Assembly: GCA_004151065.3 (NCBI GenBank)
Contig: NWUY0300042950.1
Location: 28,752-43,681 of the forward strand
Source: Larix sibirica
Lineage: Eukaryota; Streptophyta; Pinopsida; Pinales; Pinaceae
Length of the DNA: 14,930 nucleotides
Direction: 5' to 3'
Position numbers and translations under genes: made by a program. Positions 1 through 8,626 of the stretch are shown in pieces. Every line of letters starts with the position of its first letter. Positions within the stretch are counted from its first letter, which is position 1. The notes beneath the pieces were generated by a model. The model had not been told where the DNA came from. It saw only the letters and a program-made list of their open reading frames with translations, and searched no databases.

Positions 1-1800
1 TGTTGGCATGCTTGAGTATAATTCAAAACAAGAAGCATATATATGATGGAATATAAAGAATTTTGAGGATATGAGACAATTTGAGACCTTGGTGAAGAGG
101 GATTTGAAACATGAAAGGAGGATCACCATGTTCATGAGGGGATATAATAGTATCTAAGGCATCTTTCCAATTAGATTTTTCATTAGTGTGATGGTGCCAA
201 ACTTCATTAGTTTGGTTTTAATTGGTTTAAGGTTATCCTTAAATAGTAAAATGTGTATCCTTTTTTTAATTTCTAAGGTTTTCATGATTCATGGGATGTA
301 GCTTCCAATTTCTCTGTATGGATTTTGAATCTCCCCAATGACGTAGACTATTATTAATTTTGTATCACCCTCAAAGATGATGCTCATAAAGATTTGTTTT
401 GAACTTTATTTTATTTCATAGCTTAAAGCAAATTATTTCTCTTGGTTCTTAATTTATAATGGTAATTGGTTCCTAACATGTTCCACTCATGATCCTTAAA
501 TGTGCCCCATGTCATTACTAAGACTCGGTTACTTTAATAGGCTCCAACAATATTGTACTTAATCCATCCTTTAAAGGGGATACCATGGTTGTTGGCTAAC
601 ATTGTGATTGCTTAAGTATTGTCCCTTAATGATATAATGAATGCATGATTATTAAACTCAATATGGTAAATGCATTTGACATTGGAAACCACTCATTTTT
701 ATTCAAATCCCTCAAAAACCTTGGGGTTTTTTAAATTTGGATATGGTCAGTCAAAGCATGCATAGATAACCCATGGGTGGCTCCCCTAGTGAATGGGGGC
801 AACATAAAATTATTTATGGATTTGAGGGGTATTAGGTAGGGGTGCCATTTATCTCCTTATTCGTTTATCATCATGGATAAAGAACCAAAGATATCCCTAA
901 AAGTAGAAAGATCCACGGAATTTTTTCTTGGAATTCAAATTATAAGAGGAGCCAGAGTCCTTCAACCACACCCAGATTGCAAATGATAGTTGTTACTTGG
1001 GTAATCCTCAATGATGTCATCTAAGATATGTAATAAATAATAGACACCTATCCATCATCTTTAGGATGAAAATCTAGCAACCAAAAATATAATTTTTTGA
1101 ATGGAATATTGACTTTTGTGCCGTGAAAAGGGTCTCTTAGATTTTAGGCTTTTACATTGAGAACATTTGGGAATAATCACTATTTAGGCATTTTGGGCTA
1201 TCCAAGAACTAAAGGGTGACAACCCATTATTGATAAGATAAAGAGGAAGATCTTTGGACAAGGTACTCAATGGATTAACCCTTAAGCATAAGCACTCTAA
1301 TTAGGGTCATGATTTCATCACTCCTATTGTACATGTGTTATATTCTCTTTGGTCCATAGGGAAGTTAATTATGTCCTTATGGAAAGGGGATAGATAGACA
1401 ACTAGGAAAAAAATCTCATTTATTTCCATTTAACCTAAATACATTCCACATAAGATTTCTTTCACATCTCAAGATGGCCCATTCTAGTGTAGCTTTTAAC
1501 CTTTAGATTTCTTGTTAGGTTTGTTTGATTAGTATATGGCTCCTTTAGCCTATTGCAAGGATCAATTGTTTTAGTATGGTAGTTTAGAAATTAGCTTTTG
1601 TGTGGTATTTTTTAGTGACAAAGACAAATTTCTTGCCCTTATTTAAGGCCTTTTGCACGTTAGGATCAACGAGCTACTATTTATAGCTTGTTGTTTTATC
1701 TGTGGGGGTGTGTGACTCAAGTTTTGATGAAATAAAGCTTTATAAACCATTTTCAACATTGGCCACTTTCAACTACATGGTTGGATTAGTAAAGGGCATG
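1..1800 (-). repeat. Left arm of a 3.7-kb inverted repeat (foldback)
   Basis: This stretch is the reverse complement of 1845-3714 along its whole length. Base 1 pairs with base 3714 and base 1800 with base 1845. By hand count only three mismatches occur over the outermost ~113 bp and three over the innermost 60 bp, so the arms are close copies, with scattered substitutions and small indels between. The outer end begins TGTTGGCATGC. Because the match starts at the first base of the window, the arm may continue to the left. Read on the minus strand it contains a decayed RNase H-like segment. I see no usable reading frame. It could be an inverted duplication of a degenerate retroelement or a large foldback element. 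Confidence 0.95.
222..600 (-). pseudogene. RNase H-like (RVT_3 type) relic, left arm copy
   Basis: Read on the minus strand, this encodes a degenerate RNase H fold resembling those at the 3' end of plant LINE polyproteins and in RNase H-like pseudogenes. The first strand reads GWIKYNIVGAY. The family normally has Asp in the DGA box, and here that codon (546-548) is GTT, Val. A later segment reads IIFEGDTKLII, close to the family EGDSKLII box that carries another catalytic Asp, followed by YREIGSYIP without the stop seen in the right arm. Stops and frame changes lie between the blocks, so it is a dead fragment. The assignment rests on motif resemblance only. Confidence 0.55.
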
Positions 1801-1844
1801 TAAATAGTTTATAAACAGTTTATGAAAATAGGATAAACAATTTT
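1801..1844. other. Spacer (loop) of the large inverted repeat
   Basis: These 44 bp lie between the two arms and are AT-rich. They contain imperfect copies of TAGTTTATAAACAGTTTATG-like sequence that could pair locally. In a transcript crossing both arms this would form the loop. No intron signals or coding potential were recognised. Confidence 0.8.
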
Positions 1845-1958
1845 CATGCCCTTTACCAATCCAACCATGTAGTTGAAAGGGACCAATGTTGAAAATGGTT
1901 TATAAAACTTTATTTCATCAAAATTTGAATCACGCACACCCACAAATAAAACAACAAG

Positions 1959-1979
1959 CTATAAATAGTAGCTTGTTGA
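1959..1979. repeat. Small local palindrome inside the right arm
   Basis: The sequence CAAGCTATAAATAGTAGCTTG can form a short stem with a loop of about five bases. The left arm holds the mirror version near 1669-1692. It may matter only as a side stem of the larger foldback. Confidence 0.4.
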
Positions 1980-2810
1980 TCCTGACATGCAAAATGACTT
2001 AAATAAGCGCAAGACATTTGTCTTTGTCACTAAAGAATACCACACAAAAGATAATTTCTAAACTACCATACTAAAGCAATTGATCCTTGAAATAGGCTAA
2101 AGGAGCCATATACTAAACAAACAAACATAACAATAAATCTAAAGGTTAAAAGCTACACTAGAATGGGCAACCTTGAGATGTGAAAGAAATCTTATGTGTA
2201 AATTTATTTGGGTTAAATGGAAATAAATGAGATTTTTTTCCTAGTTGGCTATCTATCCCCTTTCCACAAGGACATAAGTAACTTCCCTATGGACCAAAGA
2301 GAATATAACACATGTACAATAGGAGTGATGAAATCATGACCCTAATTAGAGTGCTTATTGCTTAAGGGTTAATCCATTGGGTACCCCGTCCAAATATCTT
2401 CCTCTCTATCTTATCAATATTGGGTTATCACCCTCTAGTTCTTGGATGGCCCAAAATTCGTAAATAGTGATTATTTCCAAATTTTCTCAATGGAAAAGCC
2501 TAAAATCTAAGAGACCCTTTTCAGGGCACAAAAGTCAATATTCCATTAAAAAATTTATATTCTTGGTTGTTAGATTTTCATCCTAAAGATGATGGATAGG
2601 TGTCTATTATTTATTACATATCTTAGATGACATCATTGAGGCTCCCCCAAGTAACAACTATCATTTGCAAACTAGGAGTGGTTGAAGGACTTTGGCTCCT
2701 CTTATCATTTGAATTCCAAGAAAAAATTCTGTGGATCTTTCTACTTTTAGGAATATCCTTGGTTTTTTATCCATGATGATGAAACAATAAGGAGATAAAG
2801 GGCACCATTA

Positions 2811-2958
2811 CCTAATACCCTTCAAACCCAGAAATAATTTTATCTTTCCCCCATTCACTAGGGGAGCCACCCATGGGTTATCTACCTAATACCACTCAAA
2901 CCCGGAAATAATTTTATCTTGCCCCCATTCACTAGGGGAGCCACCCATGGGTTGATAA
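2811..2958 (+). repeat. 74-bp tandem duplication private to the right arm
   Basis: Units 2811-2884 and 2885-2958 both begin CCTAATACC and include CCCCCATTCACTAGGGGAGC. They differ at a handful of positions. The equivalent place in the left arm (about 765-837) holds a single unit. The duplication therefore arose after the inverted repeat formed, or one unit was lost from the left arm. Confidence 0.9.
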
Positions 2959-3124
2959 CCATGCCTTGACTGACCATATCCAACTTTTAAAAAACCCAAG
3001 GTTTTTTAGGGATTTGAATAAAAATGAGTGGTTTCCAATGTTAAATCATTTACCATATTGAGTTTAATAATCATGCATTCATTGTATCATTAAGGGACAA
3101 TACTTAAGCAATCACTAGGTTAGC

Positions 3125-3490
3125 CAACAACCATGGAATCCCCCTAAAGGATGGATTAAGTACAATATTGATGGAGCCTACAAAAGTAACCAAGTCTTAG
3201 TAATGTGGTGAATTTAAGGATCATGAGGGGAACATGGTAGGAATCAATTACCATTATAAATTAAGAACCAAGAGAAATCAATTGCTTTAAGCTATGAAAT
3301 CAAATAAAGTTAAAAAAAAAACTTTAAGAGCATCATCTTTGAGCGTGATCCCAAATTAATAATAGACTATGTCATTGGGGAGATTGAAAATCCATCTAGA
3401 GAAATTTGAAGCTACATCCCATGAATCATGAAAACCTTAGAAAATTAAAAGGGATACACATTTTACTATTTAAGAATAACCTTAAACCAA
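3125..3490 (+). pseudogene. RNase H-like (RVT_3 type) relic, right arm copy
   Basis: Three blocks in order match the RNase H fold of plant LINE proteins. PPKGWIKYNIDGAYKSN carries the catalytic Asp at 3170-3172. FKDHEGNMVGINYHYKLRTK lies in a different frame, near 3213. IIFERDPKLIIDYVIGEI follows from about 3332 with a second acidic site at 3347-3349. A TGA at 3407-3409 follows, then degenerate sequence. The glutamate-bearing strand near 3275 is interrupted by a stop. Frame shifts between blocks rule out function. The left arm copy has different lesions, so the two copies have decayed independently since the inverted duplication. Confidence 0.6.
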
Positions 3491-3714
3491 ATAAAACCAA
3501 ACTAATGAAGTTTGGCACCATCACACTAATGAAAAATATAATTGGAAAGATGCCTTGGATATGATTCTATCCCCTCATGATGCACATGGTGATCCTCCTT
3601 TTATGTTTCAAATCCCTCTTCACCAAGGTCTCAAATGGTCTCATATTCTCAAAATTCTTTATATTCCATCATATATATGCTTCTTGTTTTGAATTATACT
3701 CAAGCATGCCAACA

Positions 3715-4202
3715 ATGTGGAAAGTCATTCCAAGGTTCATGGTATAGTGATAGGTGCTTTGGACCTCCTCCATGACATTCATGCCAAATAAAACTTGGCA
3801 TCGCTGATTTAACATGAAAAACTATGTCTTTTGCCACATTTCTCATTCAAACTTCATAAATGATTTGTGTTGGAATCTATATTACTAATGTATGAATCCT
3901 CATCACGTAAAGCAAGAAGGAGATTTAGAATGTGTTCACGTGCTACATAAACACAAAGCTAGTAAATAGAAAGAGAGGTACAATCAACAGAGATTTTAAT
4001 AAAGAAACAAATCCATAGAATCCACACATATGCCTTGGGAAGAATAACTAAGAGTTGAGTTTCATATGAAAGAATCCTAGACACATTGTTGCACCTCCAA
4101 AATTACATGAAGGCTGGAAAGATATCATTAACTCAAAAGTAAACAAGTCTGGAATAGAGTGCCAAACTCTCTGAACCAACTTCCATAAGTGGTCAAAAGC
4201 CT
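3715..4202. other. Intergenic stretch, nothing recognised
   Basis: No frame of note, RNA gene or terminal repeat is visible. TGTTGGAATC at 3868 resembles the start of some plant LTRs (TG end), but no matching CA end, primer site or second copy was found. The inverted repeat arm stops just upstream. Confidence 0.5.
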
Positions 4203-4382
4203 AGGCATTGTCTACTAATGGCAAGTGGATGGAGCCTTTAGAAGGTATGTTATTAATTGTTGGTAAACTCTAGTAGATGATGTGTTGAGCCAAGGCATTG
4301 TCTACTAATGGCAAATGGAGGGAGCCTTTAAAAGGCAGGTTATTAATTGTTGGTAAACTCTAGTAGATGATGTGTTGAGCCA
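4203..4382 (+). repeat. Two-copy 90-bp tandem repeat
   Basis: Units 4203-4292 and 4293-4382 both start AGGCATTGTCTACTAATGGC and end GATGTGTTGAGCCA. I count five substitutions in 90 bp and no gaps, all in the first half. Ninety is a multiple of three, but no long frame runs through it. Confidence 0.95.
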
Positions 4383-4914
4383 ATGACAAATAGTCTATAC
4401 TGAGGAGCAACATAACTTACTTTATTTTTGGAACATAGCTTACTTTATTTTTTAAAAGTCTCACTTGAAAAGTTATGCATTAGTGCTTCTATGAAAGACA
4501 ACGTAAAATACCCCTTGTTTGCTAACTTAATATCACAATGATTTGGTTTCTTTATTTTTTGGTTTGGATTAGATAAAAGTATGTAATAGTATAAAAGACA
4601 ACTTTTCTATCTTCCAATTAAATGAATAATTTCATGCAATGGCTATGGCAAATTGCCACTTTTGAATATACTTAAATCTCTCTTTTAAGATGCTCCTATA
4701 ATAAATATTTTTATAAAATAATATATATCCCTTGAGCTCTTTCGTTAGTCAATGCGCATTACTTCTTGGATCATAATGATGTTCCAATTTTTTTATTTAA
4801 TGAATATATCCTCCTTGTTATTCAAATACTAGTATGATTGATGATTTATTTTAATCTTCTTACCATCCAAATAGGAATAGATCCTCCTTGTTATTCGATT
4901 TGGATTTCATATGA
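4383..4914. other. AT-rich intergenic stretch with short duplications
   Basis: No gene is seen. A 19-bp sequence, CATARCTTACTTTATTTTT, occurs at 4411-4429 and 4434-4452 (period 23). ATCCTCCTTGTTATTC occurs at 4808-4823 and again at 4881-4896. The segment 4590-4712 is one arm of a distant inverted pair described separately. Confidence 0.6.
4590..4712 (+). repeat. Arm A of a distant inverted pair (partner 7884-8007)
   Basis: This segment is the imperfect reverse complement of 7884-8007. The shared core includes GAATAATTTCATGCAATGGC, followed by a TACTTAAATCTCTCTTT block and ATAATAAATATTT. Similarity fades sharply on both sides. The pair is 3.2 kb apart and encloses most of the plus-strand LINE. 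It could be terminal repeats of a larger element or two independent copies of a small repeat. Confidence 0.8.
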
Positions 4915-5070
4915 TGCATTATATAGAGAAATCAACTTGAATCTTGCAAAGGTTTTTAGAATTTTATGCATTACATAGAGAAATCAATTTGAATCTTGCA
5001 AAGGTTTTTAGAATTTTATGCATTACATAGAGAAATCAACTTGAATCTTGCAAAGGTTTTTAGAATTTTA
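4915..5070 (+). repeat. Three-copy 52-bp tandem array
   Basis: Units start at 4915, 4967 and 5019, each TGCATTAYATAGAGAAATCA followed by a GAATCTTGCAAAGGTTTTTAG block. Copies two and three differ at one base, and copy one differs from copy three at one base, so the array is young. A 92-codon open frame (4996-5274) starts inside it. A 52-bp period cannot preserve a frame, and that frame has no recognisable domain, so I do not call it a gene. Confidence 0.95.
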
Positions 5071-6048
5071 TCCTTTGAGGAAAAAAAAGGCATAGTTAAT
5101 TTCTCCAACATTTTTTCCTATTCTTTTATGGATTTCAATAGATATGTTTTTATGATATTCCATGATCAGATTGAAGTTGATTGGTTTTGTTGCTACTTTG
5201 TAAAAGCTCATAGAAAAAACAATGGATGTGGTTCTTCCTCATTGATAGTTTTAACCAAATTATCCTCCTCCTGAAGCAATGGGTGATGTAGTTTACCACT
5301 TTATCTTGGTCTTTTGTTCTACTTATGTTGGGTTTAGAAAGGAATTATCTAAAGAAAACCCCTAGTGATGACCAAGACATATTAGATAAAGCTTTTCGAG
5401 GGATAAGTTTTGTTAGAGCAAAATAAAGACCGGGTTCTTGTGCATGAGCCAACAATAGGCACCATTGTAGTCTCAGGTGTGTTGGCATTTTCAATCCCCC
5501 GAAGGAGAAGGTATCACCTAAAGCACAACCAAGACCTTTGTGTGATAGGGATTGGTTAATTGAAAGGATACGGTTGTGAAAGTTCTTATAATTCATATCA
5601 CAACATTATTCATTTCAAGATATCACAACATTAATATATATTACTTATAAAAAATAAAGAACAAGTACATGATAGACAAACATAAAATTGAGGGGCCCAA
5701 AAATCCTTCATAATTATAGTAGATAAACTCCATTAAATCTTGGCTCCATGGCCTTACAATCACCATGGAATTACCCGTTGTGGAATATGCAAAAAATATT
5801 AGCAAAACCCAACTACCCAAAATTCAGATACATTAGTTTATGTTGCGGCTCTATCTATCTCCATCCTTTGTTGCTCTACTTCTCTTATGATTATTCACGT
5901 CTCTTTCTTTTGTCCCTTTTTTGCTTCCTTTTATACATGCGCAGTCGGGTCCAAAAGAATTGCAGGCGTTAGCATCTTTCCGCAACTCCAATTCCTTTAC
6001 CCCATGCTATGGTCTCTTTTTCCGCCTTTTGCAGTCCTCTCCAAAAAT
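5071..6048. other. Intergenic stretch without a recognised gene
   Basis: Two chance-like frames occur here. A minus-strand frame at 5345-5596 encodes 83 residues, including QWCLLLAHAQEPGLYFAL, which I cannot assign. Short plus-strand frames start at 5748 and 5887. ATATCACAACATTA is repeated at 5595-5608 and 5620-5633. No promoter or RNA gene could be supported. The 3' part (from about 5950) may be eroded 5' sequence of the following LINE. Confidence 0.5.
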
Positions 6049-6060
6049 GAAGGAGCCAAC

Positions 6061-7480
6061 AAGATTTTCAAGGCCTTGTCCTCTATGTAGACTGGCAAGT
6101 CCCTTGGGATTGATTATTTGTCATGTTAGTTTTACAAGTCCATGTGGGACTCCATTGGTGATTATTTTTATCGAACAACCGTTGGGAGTATTTGTTTTTG
6201 GTTTCCTCTTTGAGTTTATTAATTAGGGGTTTGTCAAGCTCATTCCCAAGAATGAAGTGAGAGATCTCACAGGGAGTTGGAGGTTGATCACCTTGCTCAT
6301 TGTTGCATAAAAAATCATGGTTAAGGACTTGTCTATGAGGATCCGATTAATTTCTAGGTATGTGGTGAAGCTAGAACATACTATATATGTTCAATAGAGG
6401 TTCATTCTTGTTAGTATGGTTTCAACCTAAGAGGATATGAAGTGACCTTACGAGATTGGTTAGTAGTGCCTTATGTTGAAGATTGACTTTTACAAGGCTT
6501 ATGATTAGGTTGATTGGTCTTTCATTTATGAGATGTTGTCTTGCTTGGTATTTGGTTCTCGTTGTGTGGCCATGGTGAACACTCTTCTAAGATGTTGTCT
6601 TTCTTGGGTTTTGGTTCCCTTTGTCTATCCAGGGTGAACACTCTACTCATTAATGCATCAAGCTTTGCTTATGTCAATGACTCGTTGTCCCCACATATTG
6701 GTCTTCATTGATCCATTCATCAAGGGTTCCCTCTATCTCCTTACTTATATATTTTGACTGTTGATTCCTTGGTTTATTTATTGAAGGTAGCTCATATTGC
6801 GAGGAAAATTAGAGGTATTCAACTCCCAGATGGCTCTAAGATGATACATAACCATTTTTCATATGATTCCCTTTTCTTTGTCAGTGTTGGTAAGGGGTCT
6901 ATTGATGGGGATTTCTCTTGCTTTGACATTTTTTGTGTTGTTTTATGGGCTATAATTAGTTCTCAGAAAACTAACTATTGGCTTATTCGATTGATTTCCC
7001 TCCTAAGTGGATCCCTACTACCTGCTCTCATATCTACCTAGGATTTATATTCAAGTACTTGGATATCCCTTTTAATGTCGGGGTGTCATTAGTTTCTAGG
7101 TGGGATTGGTATCACCCTGAGTTTGTAGAGTAAGTTACATGCTTGGCATCATAAAGAACATCCCTTTGCAGGGAATTTGATTATGGTTGGATGCATTCTC
7201 TAGGCCTCACATGTCTAGTACGCCTCTGGTTGGTACCCTACTAGGAATCAATTCCGGCTGGTTGAATATATTTTGAGGACATACTTACTGTCAAAGTATG
7301 GTGGTGAGCAAGTTCTTCCTGTGGTTTCCTGGGATGTATAAACTATGCCCAAGGATGAGGGGCTCTTGGTTTGGTTAAAGTTGCATCATGGGGTTGTATT
7401 TTGATGGCCAAGAGGGTGGTGTAGTGTGGAAGGCTTTGCACCTTGGTAGGTTTTGTTTAGGCTTCAGGTGTTGTTAATGT
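6061..7480 (+). pseudogene. LINE reverse transcriptase relic
   Basis: In order: TGKSLGIDYL, a stop, then FYKSMWDSIGD (from 6091; family GKSPGIDGL..EFYK). After a frame change, KLIPKNEVRDLTGSWRLI follows from 6236. KIDFYKAYD at 6479-6505 carries the first palm Asp and is followed by a TAG. QGFPLSPYLYILTVDSL (from 6721) is the RT block usually reading QGCPLSPYLF. The catalytic YADD/FADD box has become FSYD at 6856-6867, losing one of the two aspartates. Post-RT segments follow: FKYLDIPFNVGVSLVSRWDW from 7050, then KLHAWHHKEHPFAG and GLVKVASWGCILMAKR. The enzyme would have made cDNA at the target site (target-primed reverse transcription). It is certainly non-functional. Confidence 0.85.
6532..6649 (+). 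repeat. 59-bp tandem duplication inside the LINE RT
   Basis: Units 6532-6590 and 6591-6649 both begin GATGTTGTCTT and contain GGTGAACACTCT. The last reading frame before the duplication (frame 2) and the first after it (frame 1) differ by exactly the shift a 59-bp insertion gives. The RT similarity continues directly from one unit's end to the following sequence. The duplication therefore arose in the element after or during its decay. Confidence 0.88.
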
Positions 7481-7741
7481 AGCATCTTGGCAAAGTTTGC
7501 GGGACATTTGATTTATGAGACATCATTTCCACTCCCCATCTATTTCATGTTTCAAGTTTTCTCATTTCCATGAGCATCTAGTCGACTAGGAAATATGTTG
7601 TAGGGTTGTGGGATACTCTCCCCATGCGGCTACCGCACTTAAAACACATCAACTTCACAGGGCATCCTCATGGTTACACATACAACAAATAATGGGGGTC
7701 GCCTCCCTTCAGTAAGTCGCGCGCTTGAGAATCCTTCTTAC

Positions 7742-7743
<2 letters not shown>

Positions 7744-7779
<36 letters not shown>
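7744..7779 (+). repeat. (CT)18 microsatellite
   Basis: Eighteen perfect CT units are followed immediately by GAGAGA, so the edge is self-complementary. It is the only long simple dinucleotide repeat in the window and is likely to vary in length between individuals. Confidence 0.98.
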
Positions 7780-7782
<3 letters not shown>

Positions 7783-7883
7783 AGAAAATGTCGACTTCTT
7801 CCATCTAAAGTGACAAATAAGTGCTCGTTGAATTAGTTCATCGAATCCAACCAATTGGCACTGCAATTATTTTCCCACTATCC

Positions 7884-8007
7884 AAATATTTATTATATGA
7901 GCATATTCAAAGAGAGATTTAAGTACATTAAAAATTGGCAATCAATTGTCATAGCCATTGCATGAAATTATTCATTCAATTGAAAGCTAAAAAAGTTGTC
8001 TTTTGTA
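7884..8007 (-). repeat. Arm B of the distant inverted pair (partner 4590-4712)
   Basis: Read on the minus strand this follows arm A from the AAAAGACAACTTTT block through GAATAATTTCATGCAATGGC to ATAATAAATATTT, with scattered substitutions and small gaps. It lies wholly within the sequence that interrupts the LINE, so it arrived with or inside that insertion. Confidence 0.8.
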
Positions 8008-8065
8008 CTCATCCCTTCATCCGAGACATTCTCTATTCCTAGTTCTTAATACTTGATGTGCATAT

Positions 8066-8626
8066 AAGGACCCAAAGGAACATTGGGCACAACGACTACC
8101 TAGTGTCTGGACTATACGACTTTATTATAAGCTAAGGAGGTTTGTATGGCTTGTTATTTATTATGAGATCCCATCTACGGCCAGGTTGGTTAAGGGTGGT
8201 ATTTTGGATGGCCTTTGTCTATTTTGTTAGTGCTAAGAGAGTGTTAAGCATATATTTTAGGATTGTCAATTTTCCAAGCATTTTCGAAGTTGGTTTTAGA
8301 ATAATCACTCAATGTTGCTTCAATGAAGAGTGCATTGACATGCTACTCTGTTTGGGGATGATCATGCTCTTGTTCATGTTTCTTTTTTCAAACTTTGGTA
8401 TTGCATGTGGGTCGCGATGTTTTTTGTGTTGTGGAAACTCAGGTGCAAAATAATTTTTGAGTAGGAGGTGAGCTCTATGCATGCTTTTAGTTCTTTATGG
8501 AAAGATGAGGTTTGCTATCAACTTTTATCGAAAGAAGTTTTGTTAATCAAAGATGTCCCATCTTTGAATTGCACCTATTTTGTTGCTTTTATTTTTGTTT
8601 TAGTAATTCTTAAGGAGAGATTATAA
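8066..8626 (+). pseudogene. LINE zf-RVT zinc knuckle and C-terminal tail relic
   Basis: A single frame runs from about 8066 to the TAA at 8624-8626 with seven internal stops. It reads DPKEHWAQRLPSVW, then EIPSTARLVKGGILDGLCLFC, then ESVKHIF and DCQFSK. Together these give the C-x2-C...H...C pattern of the zf-RVT domain (cysteines at 8216-8218 and 8264-8266). FGDDHALVHV and VLWKLRCKIIFE follow, the latter matching the W-(x)-RNxxIFE segment that trails zf-RVT in plant LINEs. The domain is thought to bind nucleic acid during integration. A 103-codon frame at 8142-8453 is a shadow of this relic in another frame. Confidence 0.78.

Larger units (their letters stand above)
1845..3714 (+). repeat. 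Right arm of the 3.7-kb inverted repeat
   Basis: This is the partner of 1-1800, about 70 bp longer because of a private 74-bp duplication at 2811-2958. The outer end reads GCATGCCAACA, the mirror of the window start. On the plus strand it holds an RNase H-like relic at about 3125-3490. Around 2375-2450 one frame reads LGTPSKYLPLYL, which weakly resembles the PSKYLGIPL segment that follows the RT domain in plant LINEs. This suggests the arm came from a LINE-like element, but that is an inference. Stops and frame changes are frequent. Confidence 0.95.
7600..8065. other. Insertion of about 450 bp interrupting the LINE
   Basis: LINE similarity fades near 7600 and resumes at about 8066 in a single frame. 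The intervening DNA holds a relatively GC-rich patch (about 7620-7735, including the small hairpin TGCGGCTACCGCA), a (CT)18 tract, and the 124-bp inverted partner of 4590-4712. The edges are approximate and I found no clear target-site duplication. It may be a small non-autonomous element, or the region may simply be too eroded to recognise as LINE. Confidence 0.5.
6049..8626 (+). mobile_element. 5'-truncated, heavily mutated plant LINE (non-LTR retrotransposon), plus strand
   Basis: The order of recognisable segments is that of the second open frame of a plant L1-like LINE: RT fingers, RT palm, post-RT domain, then a zf-RVT zinc knuckle and C-terminal tail. The endonuclease and first open frame are absent, as expected for 5' truncation or erosion. 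The frame changes several times and contains many stops. A 59-bp tandem duplication lies in the RT, and about 450 bp of unrelated sequence lies between the post-RT and zf-RVT parts. No clear poly(A) tail or target-site duplication was found. An A-rich run near 8759-8768 could be tail remains. No RNase H domain follows, unlike the LINE at 10020-12720. Confidence 0.85.

Noticed and set aside
1-3714. The whole foldback as a microRNA gene
   Set aside because: Arms of 1.8 kb with continuous pairing are far longer than a microRNA precursor. A small-interfering-RNA source is the more fitting idea.
3868-4202. LTR start at TGTTGGAATC
   Set aside because: There is no matching CA end, primer-binding site, target duplication or second copy in the window.
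4996-5274. 92-codon open frame on the plus strand
   Set aside because: It starts inside the 52-bp array, whose period is not a multiple of three, and has no recognisable domain or codon pattern.
5345-5596. 83-codon minus-strand frame that might be a small gene
   Set aside because: No domain is recognised and no regulatory or splice context is visible in a region full of relics. It is consistent with chance.
5748-6226. Overlapping plus-strand frames starting at 5748, 5887 and 5921
   Set aside because: They overlap in different phases. The last part is LINE sequence read in the wrong frame, and the real LINE similarity in frame 1 is broken by stops.
8142-8453. 103-codon frame rich in hydrophobic residues, possibly a membrane protein
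   Set aside because: The zf-RVT relic lies in another phase of the same strand, with a clear C-x2-C...H...C pattern, so this is a shadow frame.
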